Origin: Ettlia oleoabundans
Taxonomy: Eukaryota; Chlorophyta; Chlorophyceae; Chlamydomonadales
Assembly (NCBI GenBank): GCA_019693395.1
Contig: JAAMXP010002358.1
Location: 1-16,165, forward strand
Direction of reading: 5' to 3'
Length of the DNA: 16,165 nt
Shown here: one piece after another, positions 1 to 9,171 of the stretch
Position numbering within the stretch: the stretch's first letter is position 1
Layout: each line of letters begins with the position of its first letter
Position numbers and translations under genes: made by a program
Notes under the pieces: model-generated
Told to the model about the DNA's origin: nothing
The model's database searches: none
The model's input: the letters and a program-made list of their open reading frames with translations, nothing else

Positions 1-812
1 CCCCCCCCACGCCCGGCCGCGCCGCCCACCCAGGAAGCGCATCGCCTCGTCGCTCAGCAAGCGGCAATCATAAATCTTGCCGCAGCGCAGGCAGTTGACC
101 ACCGGCCGCGCCACCTGCTTCATGCCGCCTCCCGGTTGAACACCCCCGGCAGCACCATCCCCGCCGCTGCTGCTTCCTGCCCCGGGCGTTTTCTTCCTGG
201 CTGGCTTGATGGTAGTGCGTATATTGCGACCCATGTTCAGCACGGGCTGCTGCAGGAGGAAATAAGAGGTGTGGTGGGTGGGTGGTGGTACTGGTGGGCA
301 TTGGGCGGGCGTCGCCGCTGCTATTTAACTGCGCAATATCCCAAGCATGAGTGGCTACTGATGCCTGCAGCAGCATGCTGTGGGTTGAAATGCTGCTGAC
401 TTCTGGGAAGAAAGAAGCAGCGCCCCTCTGCTATGCTTCAAGCAGTTGTCACTTTGGTTTTATCAGCCGGTGGCAGCAGCTCCATCGTCTGTGGCCGCCC
501 ATCGCCGTTGGTGCCTGGCCTTGCTCCACCGCCATTGCGTGATCTGCTGCCGACACTGCTGGTGGTGCTGGGCTCGGTGTGTCGGTGGTGCATATGCATG
601 TTGGCCGCAGGCAGGCCACAGAACTGCTGCACCAGCTGGCGAGCTGTGGGGTGGCCGCCCATGTAGGCCTCGACCAGCCCGTCCAGCTCTTCGCGGTTGC
701 TGCCCGCAGCAACCACCGCCTCTACCACCGCCTCACTAGTGGCATCATCCCATTGCAGCGTTTTCTTCAGCTGCTGCCGCAGCCACGCCTTGTTGCCTTG
801 GCGGCCAGCCAT
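1..812 (-). CDS. TRIP4: ASC-1/TRIP4-like transcription coactivator, 5' part (window edge)
   Basis: Two exons are visible on the minus strand: 812-453 (residues 1-120) and 249-1 (residues 121-203), joined in phase 0 over a 203-bp GT-AG intron. The chosen ATG at 812 sits in CCGATGG context; an in-frame ATG at 899 would add 29 residues with no family likeness. Residues 1-65 resemble the small helical N-terminal domain of ASC-1 (TRIP4), beginning near the W at residue 9 and including the run LVEAYMGGHPTARQLVQQF. A Ser/Gly/Pro-rich linker follows. Residues 171-183 (VNCLRCGKIYDCR, Cys 173, 176 and 182) look like the start of the C2HC5 zinc finger of that family. ASC-1 is known as a nuclear coactivator and as part of a helicase-associated complex. 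A possible donor at 29-24 suggests the last bases here may be intron. The C-terminal ASCH domain would lie outside the window, so it cannot confirm the call. Confidence 0.62.
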
Positions 813-1260
813 CGGTGTGCTGCAGGTCGGGTGGCGGAAGCCTAGAGAGTCGCTGCTAGAGACCAGAGCGGGAGCGGTGGAAAGCGGCGCATGGCACACT
901 GACCCCTGCTGTTCAAAGCCAGCTGCCGATCAAAAAGCTCCCAGTTAGCACGGCACAGACAGCAAGGCACAAACCAAAACCCACCTGGGCGGGCAAACTT
1001 GTGAGGCAAGTGCCGAGCGTTGTCGCTGTTTGTCGAACCAAAGCAATACGTTGTACCGATATACCCAAGCGTATTTGAGGGAAAAGCAGGCATCATGCGC
1101 TGAGATGTGGAAGAAGGGGCGCATAGCTGGCAAGCCATGGCATGACAGGAGAGCGCCCGGAGAGAGGCGCTTGGCCGCTATCCCGCTGTTGTAATAACAA
1201 TCACTGTAGCGGGTGCGTGTTAGCGCCCAGCCGGCGCAAGATCGAGTCACCGGAGGACAC
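813..1260. promoter_or_regulatory. Divergent spacer between TRIP4-like and KH-protein genes
   Basis: These 448 bp separate two start codons that point away from each other, so the stretch must hold both 5' UTRs and both promoters, possibly as one bidirectional promoter. I see no convincing TATA box, RNA gene or conserved-looking ORF. Open frames on either strand have no recognisable protein features. Confidence 0.5.
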
Positions 1261-3838
1261 ATGGACGCCAAAGACGACGTTATGGCGGCTCCTGAGGCAG
1301 TCCAGCCATATACAAACGGCCTGCAAAATGGAGTTGCCGGGGAGGCGCATGTTGACGAACATTTGGAGGACGAGCGAGATGGGGGAGAGCGGCGGGAGGA
1401 GCGAGTCGTGGTAAGCGACATACAGTATGCTGGGTAATGGCGGAGGGGATGGCTCGTGGAGCCACCTGCACAGGGCGGCAGGCCGACGTCCTGCTAATCT
1501 GTCCAAACCCAGCAGCCGGGCCAGCCAGCTTCTGCACCTCGTTGGAGATGCGAGCTTTGTTTGCAGTTACTGCAGCCTCAAATACGCCGGTGTGCAGCGC
1601 CGGGGCAGCTTACAGCGCGCCGCCTGGTTCTGCGGCACAGTGTGCAGCCACTGCGCAGAGTCCACAGCAGAGGCGTCTGCGTGCCAGGCCAGTCCGGGCA
1701 TCTTGCAGCACTTGCTGCTGTTCCGCACCAATCCGCCAGCCGCTGTATCATATATGGTTCAAGCAGCTCATGCAGCCTCCGTTGAGCTGATGCCACTGCT
1801 GCCTGTGCCCCTCGTCGCTGTCTGCTGCAGGTGAAATTCCTGGTTCCAAACGTGGCTGCTGGCAGCATCATTGGCAAGTCAGGCACAAATATCACAGAAA
1901 TACAAACACAAAGCAATGCGCGGATGCAGGTGAGCAGGCCGTAGGAGCTGGATCAATTGGGAAGGAGGGCCCGCTGGATGCTGACAAAGCAACGGCGTTG
2001 GGCCCTGCCTTGCCATGCTGCTTCACAGCACAGCACACACCCCCGTATCACACATCCTTCAGCAAACATTGCCCAGCTAGCATGCGCGNNNCCCCCCCCC
2101 CCCCCCCCGCAGCTGTCTCGCGCCAATGAGTTCTACCCCGGCAGTCCCGAAAGCCAGGACCGCATCCTGCTGGTGTCTGGCACCGTCAACCAGTTGCTGA
2201 CCGCGCTACACTTGGTGCTGTCTAAGCTTAAGGCGGAGCCGGCGGCGCTGCGCGCGGTGCAGGCCAAGGAGGGGGAGGCCATCCAGCTTCGCATGCTGGT
2301 GCACTCGCGCCTCTGTGGCACGCTCATCGGCAAGGGTGGTGCCACCATCAGGAGCTTCAACGAAGACTCACATGCAATCTTCAACATCTCCCCACCGCCC
2401 ACTCTGCCAGGTCTGGGGCATACACTGTGCAACGCCAGCAAGCGGCTTGCCCTGCCTGCTGAGCGCCGGCCTGTCGGTCAGTGCACCACTGCACAGTTCT
2501 GCCCAAGCTGCTGGCCTGGTCATGGTTGGGTTTCACAAGCCCAATGGCCCTCAGCATATGGTCGTGGCAGCTTGCCCTTCCCGTGTTTTAACGCAGCAGC
2601 CTGCATAGTTACTGCCCTCTTTGCATGTCATGTTGGAGCAGGATTGACTGAGCGCATTGTGAAGATCACTGGCGATGTGGATGAGCTGATGCGCGCGGTG
2701 GCCCTCGTGGTCACCAAGCTCAGGTGCGGTGCAATGGGTGGTGGCCAGGGACCGTATTTCACTGTGTGTCTGCCTGCGCTTTCAGCTCGTTTGCTGGCCT
2801 CGCGCCCTCGCATTATGATTTCCCACCATGATGTGGAGAAGGCTGGACAAGGCTATCAACCCTTCATTGCTCTTTTCCATCTCCCCCCCCTTCCCACCTC
2901 TGCTTGACCCTCTGCCCCCCTCTTCTGCCCAACTGCAGCGAGAACCCCGACTATCACCTGCTCACCGACGCGAACCTCACATACAGCATGCGCATGTCAC
3001 CCGGCCCAGGCGCACCCCCTCCCTCCCAGCAGTACCCCGTTGCAGCACCACACCACATGGCGGGACTGGCGGGCGCAGCGCTGGGCGGCAACGCGCCACA
3101 TATGCTGCACCTGGGGCCACCAGGCGGCGCGGGGCTGCCTCGTGGCGGCGGCGGTGGCGCCAGCGTCACCATCGCTGTGCCCGAGGAGAAGGTTGGGTCG
3201 GTGATCGGCAAGCAGGTGCGTTGCCCCGGCGGGTGTCAAACTTATGGAGTGGGGGCCACAACCTTTGTCGCTGGCCTAGCAGGCGCTGCAGCTGGGGTGT
3301 GCCGCTGGCTGAAGCTTGACTGCTCCTGGACCCTCCTGTCCTGTCTGAAGTCATGGTGGGGTGGCAGGAAGCGTACGACCCCTGTACTTTGATCCCTGCA
3401 ACTCATTGATGGTTGCCTCTGCCAACCAGCTCTGCCAGCCAGCTCTGCCAACCAGCTCTGCCATGCTGCGTTGCAGGGTGCGGTGATCAACCAGATTAAG
3501 GAGCTGCTGGGCGTGACCATCCGCATCAGCAAGAAGGGCGAGTTCCTGCCCAATTCGCATGACCGTGCCTGCAGCATCAATGGCACGCCAGAGGTAAGTC
3601 GATCATGTTGGGGCGGCATGCATAATGCTCTCCTGAGGGCTCCAGCTGCACCCCACCCTGTGTGGTCTACTGAATTGGCGGCAATGGTTGCTGCCAGGAT
3701 CCTGGTGTCAGGCTGCACTCCCAATGCGCTTGGTTGATTTACTTCCAGCCTGCTGTCGCTGTGTGCTTGCACATACAGGCTGTTGAGATTGCGCAGCGCT
3801 TGATACAGCAGAAGATTGACGCGCCCGGCTTGCCTTGA
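1261..3838 (+). CDS. Triple KH-domain RNA-binding protein (BTR1/PCBP-like)
   Basis: Seven exons: 1261-1410, 1831-1929, 2113-2410, 2642-2723, 2939-3215, 3477-3593, 3779-3838. All introns are GT-AG and phases agree; the product is 360 residues. Residues 1-50 are acidic and unstructured. KH1 spans about 51-122 ([22 protein letters not shown] at 65-68), KH2 about 140-211 (GKGG at 156-159) and KH3 about 285-354 (GKQG at 300-303). The KH2-KH3 linker (212-284) is rich in Gly, Pro, His and Met. Domain order, spacing and KH1 sequence resemble plant BTR1/BTR1L and more loosely animal PCBP/Nova. These are single-stranded RNA binders acting in splicing, mRNA stability or translation. All three GXXG loops are intact, so all three domains should be able to bind RNA. 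The introns fall in the KH1 variable region, the KH2 variable loop and the KH3 GXXG loop. RNA targets cannot be inferred. Confidence 0.9.
2089..2108. other. Three unresolved bases plus 17-C run in an intron
   Basis: Three N at 2089-2091 are followed by 17 C at 2092-2108, directly before the CGCAG acceptor of KH-gene intron 2. The C run serves as the polypyrimidine tract. The Ns mark a point where sequencing or assembly of the homopolymer failed, so intron length here is uncertain. The coding sequence is not affected. Confidence 0.9.
3417..3462. repeat. 13-bp tandem repeat in KH-gene intron 5
   Basis: About 3.5 copies of the unit CTCTGCCAACCAG lie at 3417-3429, 3430-3442 (one A-to-G change), 3443-3455 and a partial copy at 3456-3462. 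They end 14 bp before exon 6, so they form much of the pyrimidine-rich region ahead of the acceptor. The near-identical copies suggest a recent slippage expansion. Confidence 0.9.
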
Positions 3839-4690
3839 GGTGGCAGCATGCCCACTGAGTTGGCCGGTGCCACCTGCTGGGCTAGGGCTGTCCTGACTGT
3901 ACTCTTGACTAGAATTTGCCCACACTTCCAGCCGGAGTGGCCTTGTCTGTTTGCGGCCGTATACAGCGTCCCTGCTGACCCCCAAGACTGCAGCGCTTTT
4001 GGAAACTTAACTTCCTATCCCGGTATACATACGGTACACGCCACACTGCCGCCCCCACCGCCTGCGCCTGCCCGCATCACAACAGTAACACCCTGCCCGC
4101 CCGTGCCCAGCTGTCTCACCCGCTGCCAACTGCTTGCCTGTGAGGGGTCAGGCCCCCCGATAGGCAGCAAAATGGCAGGGGACGACAGGGGGACCCCTCG
4201 CTCTTGGGGGACAAAAGCCCCTTCGCCTTTCCACACCCCACCCTCACAAGCCCCCTCTCTTCTATCTTCGCCATTTGCCACATAAAAGCACATGTTGTGG
4301 GCTGTCAGGTTCCGCCGCTGCCTACTGCCAACCCTGTCGATGCCTAGCCTGCACTGTCCATCCCACAGTTGGTTGTAGGCGTAGCCATCACCTCAGCATC
4401 CACGACACCACCCGCCCTGCCCTAATTTGACCAACAGCCGCTGCCGGCGACCTTCGCCTGCCAGAGCCCCGTCAATCCTACCCCGCCCACCTCTTTTTCA
4501 TTGGGGGCCCCGCACCCGGCGAGCCGCATGTGCAGGCTCTGCCTGCCCCGCTACTGGCAGGGCCTGCCTCCCACTCTTCAACCGCCATCCCACACATGCA
4601 CCGCTCCTCACGGCACTGAGACCCCTTGCTCATCTGTGTGTGATATTTGTTTTATCTTGATCCTCTGTTTCTCTGTAAGTACAGTCAGCT
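3839..4690 (+). other. Long 3' UTR of the KH-protein gene
   Basis: About 850 bp follow the TGA at 3836-3838 before the first downstream TGTAA at 4674. The stretch is C-rich and pyrimidine-rich (for example 4045-4075 and 4200-4265). Short open frames show no protein signature. I interpret it as a long 3' UTR, which is common in green algae, and I see no other gene in it. Confidence 0.55.
4674..4678 (+). terminator. Putative TGTAA polyadenylation signal, KH-protein gene
   Basis: TGTAA occurs in a T-rich stretch (TTTCTCTGTAAG). It is the first TGTAA downstream of the KH-gene stop codon. UGUAA is the established poly(A) signal of green algae, with cleavage usually 10-20 nt further on. TGTAA also occurs in some introns here, so position supports the call more than the motif does. 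Confidence 0.6.
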
Positions 4691-5227
4691 TTTATGCAGG
4701 GCCGCTTGAGATCAGCTGAAATGCAGGCCAGCAGTGAGGTGGTTGGCGCAAGTTGTCGCTCACTGCATCACCAACCTCGCACTGCTTTTAAAGACGCGTG
4801 GCGTTATTGCAGCATCAAAAGATGTGTATGCATAGCAGTTGCATGGCGGGGTGGATTCGTGCCATGAGCCAGGCACAGTGGTGGGCGTCGCTAGGTGGCT
4901 AAAGGCAGGACGGATGATCCCGCCACAGCCAGGGTGGCCGCTTACCGGATGGCAGGGCTAAGCCTGGCGGCGGACAACTTCGTATCTCCTGTAGTTGGTA
5001 ATCTCTTATCGGTGGGGACCTGTTTGTGTCTGGCGTGGGTGCCTTGAACTGAAGTGCGGACTGACCCTTCGTTCTTGTCCGCGTGCTTTGTTGACGGAGT
5101 TGTCGCTGCATGCTCCTCTGTTCATAGCAAGGCGTTGCACACCCTAGGACGCAAACAGTTGCTGCGTGCAGCCGCACCATCTGCCACTTGCCGCCATCGC
5201 TGCCGCCAGCTGCTGACCGGGTGCGCC
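4691..5227 (+). promoter_or_regulatory. Spacer, promoter and 5' UTR of the ZGPAT-like gene
   Basis: About 540 bp lie between the putative KH-gene poly(A) site and the ATG at 5228. An AT-rich spot (CTTTTAAAG, about 4786) is the only candidate core-promoter element I notice, and it is weak. The frame of the gene is open upstream to an ATG at 5054, but the extra residues show no family likeness. Confidence 0.4.
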
Positions 5228-7866
5228 ATGGCGGCGGATTTTGAGGCAGAGCTGCAGCAGCAGCTGGCGGAGCAGCAGGATGCCCTCGTTGGCGTGCAGC
5301 AGCTGCTTGAGGCAGACCCCTCGAGTGCAGAGACAGGGGAGCTGCTGGCGGAGCTGCAGGCGGGCATTCAGGCAACAGAGGAGGCGCTGATGGGCCTGAA
5401 GCGGCAGCGCCTGTTGGCAGAGCTGGATGCACTGCATGGGGACGGTCACGATGACCAACAACAGCAGCAGCAGCAGCAGCAGCAGGAAGGAGAAGAAGAA
5501 GAGCACCAACAACAACAGCCGGCAGTAGAGGAGGTTGGTGACCGCGGCGACAGCCACTCAGCTGTTGCTTCCGACCCACCAACACCTGGCAGCATCTGCA
5601 TATTCCGCCATTCGGACGGGCGTCACCACTACGGTCGTGTGTTGGCAGGCAGCACAAAGGTTGCGGTGCATCTGGAGTTTTGCCACCCCACAAGGTGAAT
5701 GAAGCTGAGGCTGAAGCATGCTCATAACACAAAAGGTGGATGCATACGTGGTTCCCTTCCATTTGAACATTGGTTGTTCGATAACCACTCAACCGCCGAT
5801 CACGCCTCACACCTGCCCCGCTTGCAGAAACTTTCAGTTAGATCCAGTGACGCTCCCAGCGGCAGCCTTGCAGCCAGCACCTGGTGGCAGCCTGCAACCG
5901 GCTGCCAGCCAGCTATGTGTTGGGGCGCGTGTGCTAGTCCAGCCTGAGGGCAGGAAGCTGTGGGCAGCCGCTGAGCTGACGCAGGTCGATGCAGCAGGGC
6001 AGCGAATTGTGGCATTAACTCTGTCAGACAAGCGGCGACATGTGCTGCCCCTGGCTGCGGTGGTCGTCTCGGCCTACGCACCCGATCCTCATGCAAGCGA
6101 TGATAGCGGCAGCGAGTCGGCAGGTGCTGCCTTGGATATAAGCAGTGGAGAAGGCAGCAGCCAGGGGGATGGGGCCAGCAGCGACTCCCGTGGTGGCGAT
6201 TGGGAAGCTGATGTTGGGCAGGAGGATGCGGAGGGTCCTGAAGAGGATGAAGAGGAGGCCAGTGTGGGCTTTGCACGCGTTAGCCTAGCGCTTGAGGAGG
6301 CATTCACCCTGCTCCAGCAGCAGGCACAGGCGGGGCCACAGACCAGCACCAACCTCTTCTTTGCCAGCGAGACGCACAGCCGCGGCATCGGCAGCAAGGT
6401 GGGGTGTGGCATTGTGGGGGGGAGGTTGGTTGTGCCGCTTTTGCTTGGGCGGTATTGTTGCTGATGCCGGTGGATGGTAATGCCGGTGGCAACACAGCAC
6501 TGCAGCATTGTATGGAATGCCGCTGTATCTGCCGAGTTGCAGTTCATCCTATGCAGGAAAATGCACGACAGGTGCCTCTGCATTGCCTGCCTGCCTGCCT
6601 GCCCGCGTGGCAGTACACAGGTGCTCCACCATTTCTGCGTCAATCATGTGATGTAGCTCCTTGCCAAGATGGGCTTCAGAGGGGAGGGACATGGGCTGGG
6701 GCGGCAGCAGCAGGGCATGCAGCAGGCTCTGCAGGCAACAGCGCTGAAGAAAGGGGCAGGGCTCGGGGTGGACGCAAGTGGCGGCACTCGACAGGGTGCG
6801 GAGTGGGTAGCTGGCAATGCACCGCTGCTTGTAATGCAACTGTGCCTGCCTCCGGCAAAGCCATTGCGCATCCTTGCCAGGAGCTGTTTTCCGTGAGATC
6901 CAGACCTTAAAGCTTTGGCTGTTTCCACTTGCTGCCACAGGCAACAAGAAACGGAAGCGCAGCGGCAAGCAGCGGCGTCGCGATCGTGCGGCCAAGGCTG
7001 GTTTGGACCAGCGGGAAGCGGCGCGGCGGTCACAGCGTGAGCTGGAGCAGCGCACCGGCAGCGAGGGACTGTTTGCGGTGTTGAACAGCATGATTGGTGA
7101 TGACAGCGTGGCGCAGGCGGTGAAGAATGCCAGCCTGGGCATACGTAGCGGCGGTGGGGATCCGGCTCAGGCGGACATTCCACCTGTCCCTGCCGCAGCT
7201 TCGAGGAAGCCTGCACGCAAGGTGGGCTGCAGACTGCTGGTGCCATGACCGCCCACACCGTGCCCTTCACCAGCATGCACAAGTATGTGGGCAATGCCAT
7301 GGGGGGCACCCTGCGGGCGCACCATCCCCAACCTCTCACCCTCTCCTGCCACCCCACCCATTGGGCTTGGATGCACATGAATGCAGGAGGAGGACAGGCG
7401 GCTCCTGGCCCAGCGAGGGGATGAGCTCACCCAGCTGTGCCACAAGGTCCAGCGCCTCAGGTAGGATCAAGTGGGTGGGTGGCTGGGTGGGGTGAGTTGG
7501 GTGGAGGGCTGCGCTTGGCTGGAGGGTTGGTAGCGTTGATGCGTTGGTCTTGCACAGCCCATTTTGGACCACCCCCAGCCGCCTTGCTCAAGAGAGTGCC
7601 CTGCTTCCCCTGGTGTGTGGTGTGCCACTGAGCCATACAGCCTGCACATGTATCCCCGTAATGCAACCTCCCCTGGGAATTGTCGTTCGGGAAGCGTGTG
7701 CAGGGAGATGGCTGCTCGCAACGCCAAGGACAAGGTGATGCTTCCTCAGATCAGGCGCGCCCTAGGGGAGGCAGAGGCGCAGCGGTCAGCGGCGCAGCAG
7801 CAGCACTTGGCAGCCACCAAGGCCATCCAGAGCCGAGATGCCATCAAACGCATGACCAAATTCTGA
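5228..7866 (+). CDS. ZGPAT-like G-patch/Tudor-like nuclear protein lacking the CCCH finger
   Basis: Six exons: 5228-5694, 5828-6398, 6657-6795, 6941-7221, 7387-7460, 7704-7866; 564 residues with agreeing phases. The ATG at 5228 (GCCATGG) starts a helical N-terminus (residues 1-65) like that of ZGPAT and the Tudor protein SPF30. Next come a Gln10 run, an acidic/Gln tract, a Tudor-like segment (about 185-238) and an acidic region (243-300). The G-patch spans about 338-384, with motif SRGIGSKLLAKMGF, then GHGLG and a closing GAGLG. A basic nuclear-localisation-like cluster follows (394-411, KKRKR and RRR), then a C-terminal coiled coil ending KRMTKF, matching the KKMTEF end of ZGPAT. G-patch proteins commonly activate DEAH helicases; human ZGPAT is a transcriptional repressor and spliceosome-associated. 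The CCCH finger expected between about residues 155 and 185 is absent. The N-terminus, G-patch and C-terminus together make the family call strong. Confidence 0.87.
5456..5485 (+). repeat. CAA/CAG run encoding Gln10
   Basis: Ten consecutive Gln codons, two CAA then eight CAG, form a pure CAG microsatellite inside exon 1 of the ZGPAT-like gene. An EGEEEEH tract and a second Gln4 run follow. Length is likely to vary between strains. It lies in the disordered linker, so variation should be tolerated. Confidence 0.9.
6584..6603. repeat. TGCC tetranucleotide repeat, ZGPAT-like intron 2
   Basis: Five TGCC copies in a row lie about 55 bp upstream of the exon 3 acceptor. A shorter run of the same type (TGCCTGCCTGCC, about 14937-14948) lies just ahead of a FUSC-gene acceptor. 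Both are ordinary pyrimidine-rich microsatellites near splice sites. Confidence 0.85.
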
Positions 7867-8215
7867 CCTGCCCTGTAGCTGCACCCATTGCGGGTTTGTA
7901 CCGTGCGTACACCTGTGTCACCACTACTGTTTCTTTCCCACACCTATTGCCTAGCCTATGTCACCCACAATTCTGCGGCCTCCTTCCTGCTCACAACAGC
8001 TGTTGGTATGCCGATCAATGATTGCATGCACGCAGGAGGATATCATTTGGTGCAGTCTTGAGCGGCCTACAAGTGGCCTAGCGCAACAGCAGGGGGGGGG
8101 GGTGCCAGACAGTCAGGCAAAGTATAGGGATTCGAGTTTGGGTTCAGGGGCAGTCTGCGATGCTGGGTTAAGTTGGAGAGAGACCTTGTCTCGTCGTGTA
8201 AAGTGCTTGCTCGCA
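7867..8215 (+). other. 3' UTR of the ZGPAT-like gene
   Basis: From the TGA at 7864-7866 to just past the TGTAA at 8197. It contains a run of 11 G at 8092-8102 and no plausible coding sequence. The end is inferred from the signal only. Confidence 0.5.
8197..8201 (+). terminator. Putative TGTAA polyadenylation signal, ZGPAT-like gene
   Basis: First TGTAA downstream of the stop codon (context TCGTGTAAAG), about 330 bp after it. It fits the green-algal UGUAA signal. Confidence 0.6.
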
Positions 8216-9171
8216 TGTGCAGATGGCCGGAAACCCGGGCAGGGCGAAATATAGAGCGCGAAATGGGACAAAGAACAACTGCCAAGGCGCATGGGACTTT
8301 GCAGGGAGCGTATGGATCGAGTGATGGTGATGCAGGCAGGTGAAAGGGCCGGGCCTGCTAACTTCACAGGGGGAGGAAGAGGGGGCGGGCGATTGACAAC
8401 AGCGGAGCCTGAAGTTCTTGATGATGAGTGGAAAGGAGGCAGGGGTTGCTGAAAATTACGGCGCAGGAGTTGTTGCATATAATAGAGGCGACGCATTCCC
8501 TGCCTGTGCAAAACTGCCGCCAGCTGCGAGCATCGAATGCAGCTGGGTTGGCTTGCAACAGCCCTGCTGGACTCTGTTGGTGGGTATTATCATCATGGGG
8601 GGCGTGGGGGAGCACACTGGGCGGGGTTGCAGAGAAAGCAAGGCATGGGTGCAACAGCGGGAGCTGAGCGGGGAGATGCAGAGATGGAAGTGCAGCAGCA
8701 AAATGTGGAGGCGCCGACCGCAGGGAGCAGGAGAGGAGGGGAGGAAGAGCGACTCAGGGAAGGGGTGAGCACAGCAGTGCGCCAATGACTGGGTGCAGGC
8801 ACGCAGCCGCCCGCCATCAGGCTGTAGCAGCACTCGTGCATTCCCCACGTTGCTGGCAATGCGCACAGGGTGCTGCGTAGGGTAGGCTGACAACAGCAGG
8901 GGTGGTAGCATGGGAATGAATGGACCAGTGGGGTGGCGATAACGTTGGGCTACCGTCCCTGAGCAGGCGTTGTACGGTTTGCCGGGTGCAAGTGGTTGCA
9001 TGTGGACCCGGGTCAAGCGGCCCTGTGATCTCCTAGGTAGCAGGCTGGCTAGCCACCTATCTTGAGCCAGCCGCCCATTGACTGGCAGCCTGCGTATCTC
9101 CAGACATGGTCTAACACTGTTAGACCAATGTTAGACCATCCCCGTAGCAGACTGTTCACGCGGGCCTACAC
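8216..9171. other. Convergent 3' region between ZGPAT-like and CCCH genes
   Basis: About 950 bp separate the putative end of the plus-strand ZGPAT-like gene from the stop codon of the minus-strand CCCH gene. It probably holds the CCCH 3' UTR. Open frames on both strands (for example minus strand 9016-8456) are low-complexity and unlike any family I know. No TTACA, the minus-strand form of TGTAA, is visible here, so the CCCH transcript end is not located. Confidence 0.4.
9106..9139 (-). repeat. Hairpin with two alternative 5' arms in the CCCH 3' UTR
   Basis: On the minus strand (the CCCH mRNA sense) arm A is 9139-9130 (ATGGTCTAAC), arm B is 9127-9119 (TGGTCTAAC) and arm C is 9115-9106 (GTTAGACCAT). 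Arm C pairs perfectly with A (10 bp, 14-nt loop) or with B (9 bp, 3-nt loop). The structure starts 32 nt after the stop codon. Confidence 0.8.

Noticed and set aside
1427..1834. Open frame covering nearly all of KH-gene intron 1, with two CxxC pairs (CSYC and CSHC), like a small zinc-finger protein.
   Set aside because: It lies inside an intron with a good GTAAGC donor and a TGCAG acceptor. The rest of the frame is low-information and resembles no family, and GC-rich algal introns often lack stops by chance.
1957..2907. A single 316-codon open frame covering KH2, which would make introns 3 and 4 coding.
   Set aside because: Removing the introns restores an intact KH2 and joins KH1 and KH3 in phase. 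The continuous frame is more simply explained by a stop-free intron 3, and is kept as a retention finding only.
5054..5227. An upstream in-frame ATG that would extend the ZGPAT-like protein by 58 residues, possibly as a targeting peptide.
   Set aside because: The family N-terminus aligns from the ATG at 5228, which has a better start context. The extra residues (Cys-rich, several Arg) show no clear targeting design.
4899..5810. A 303-codon minus-strand open frame, Leu/Ala/Pro-rich.
   Set aside because: It is the antisense of ZGPAT-like exon 1; its Leu/Ala/Val runs come from the antisense of the Gln/Glu codon repeats.
8456..9016. A 186-codon minus-strand open frame in the convergent spacer, with hydrophobic-looking stretches.
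   Set aside because: No domain or compositional sign of a real protein. It lies where the CCCH-gene 3' UTR is expected.
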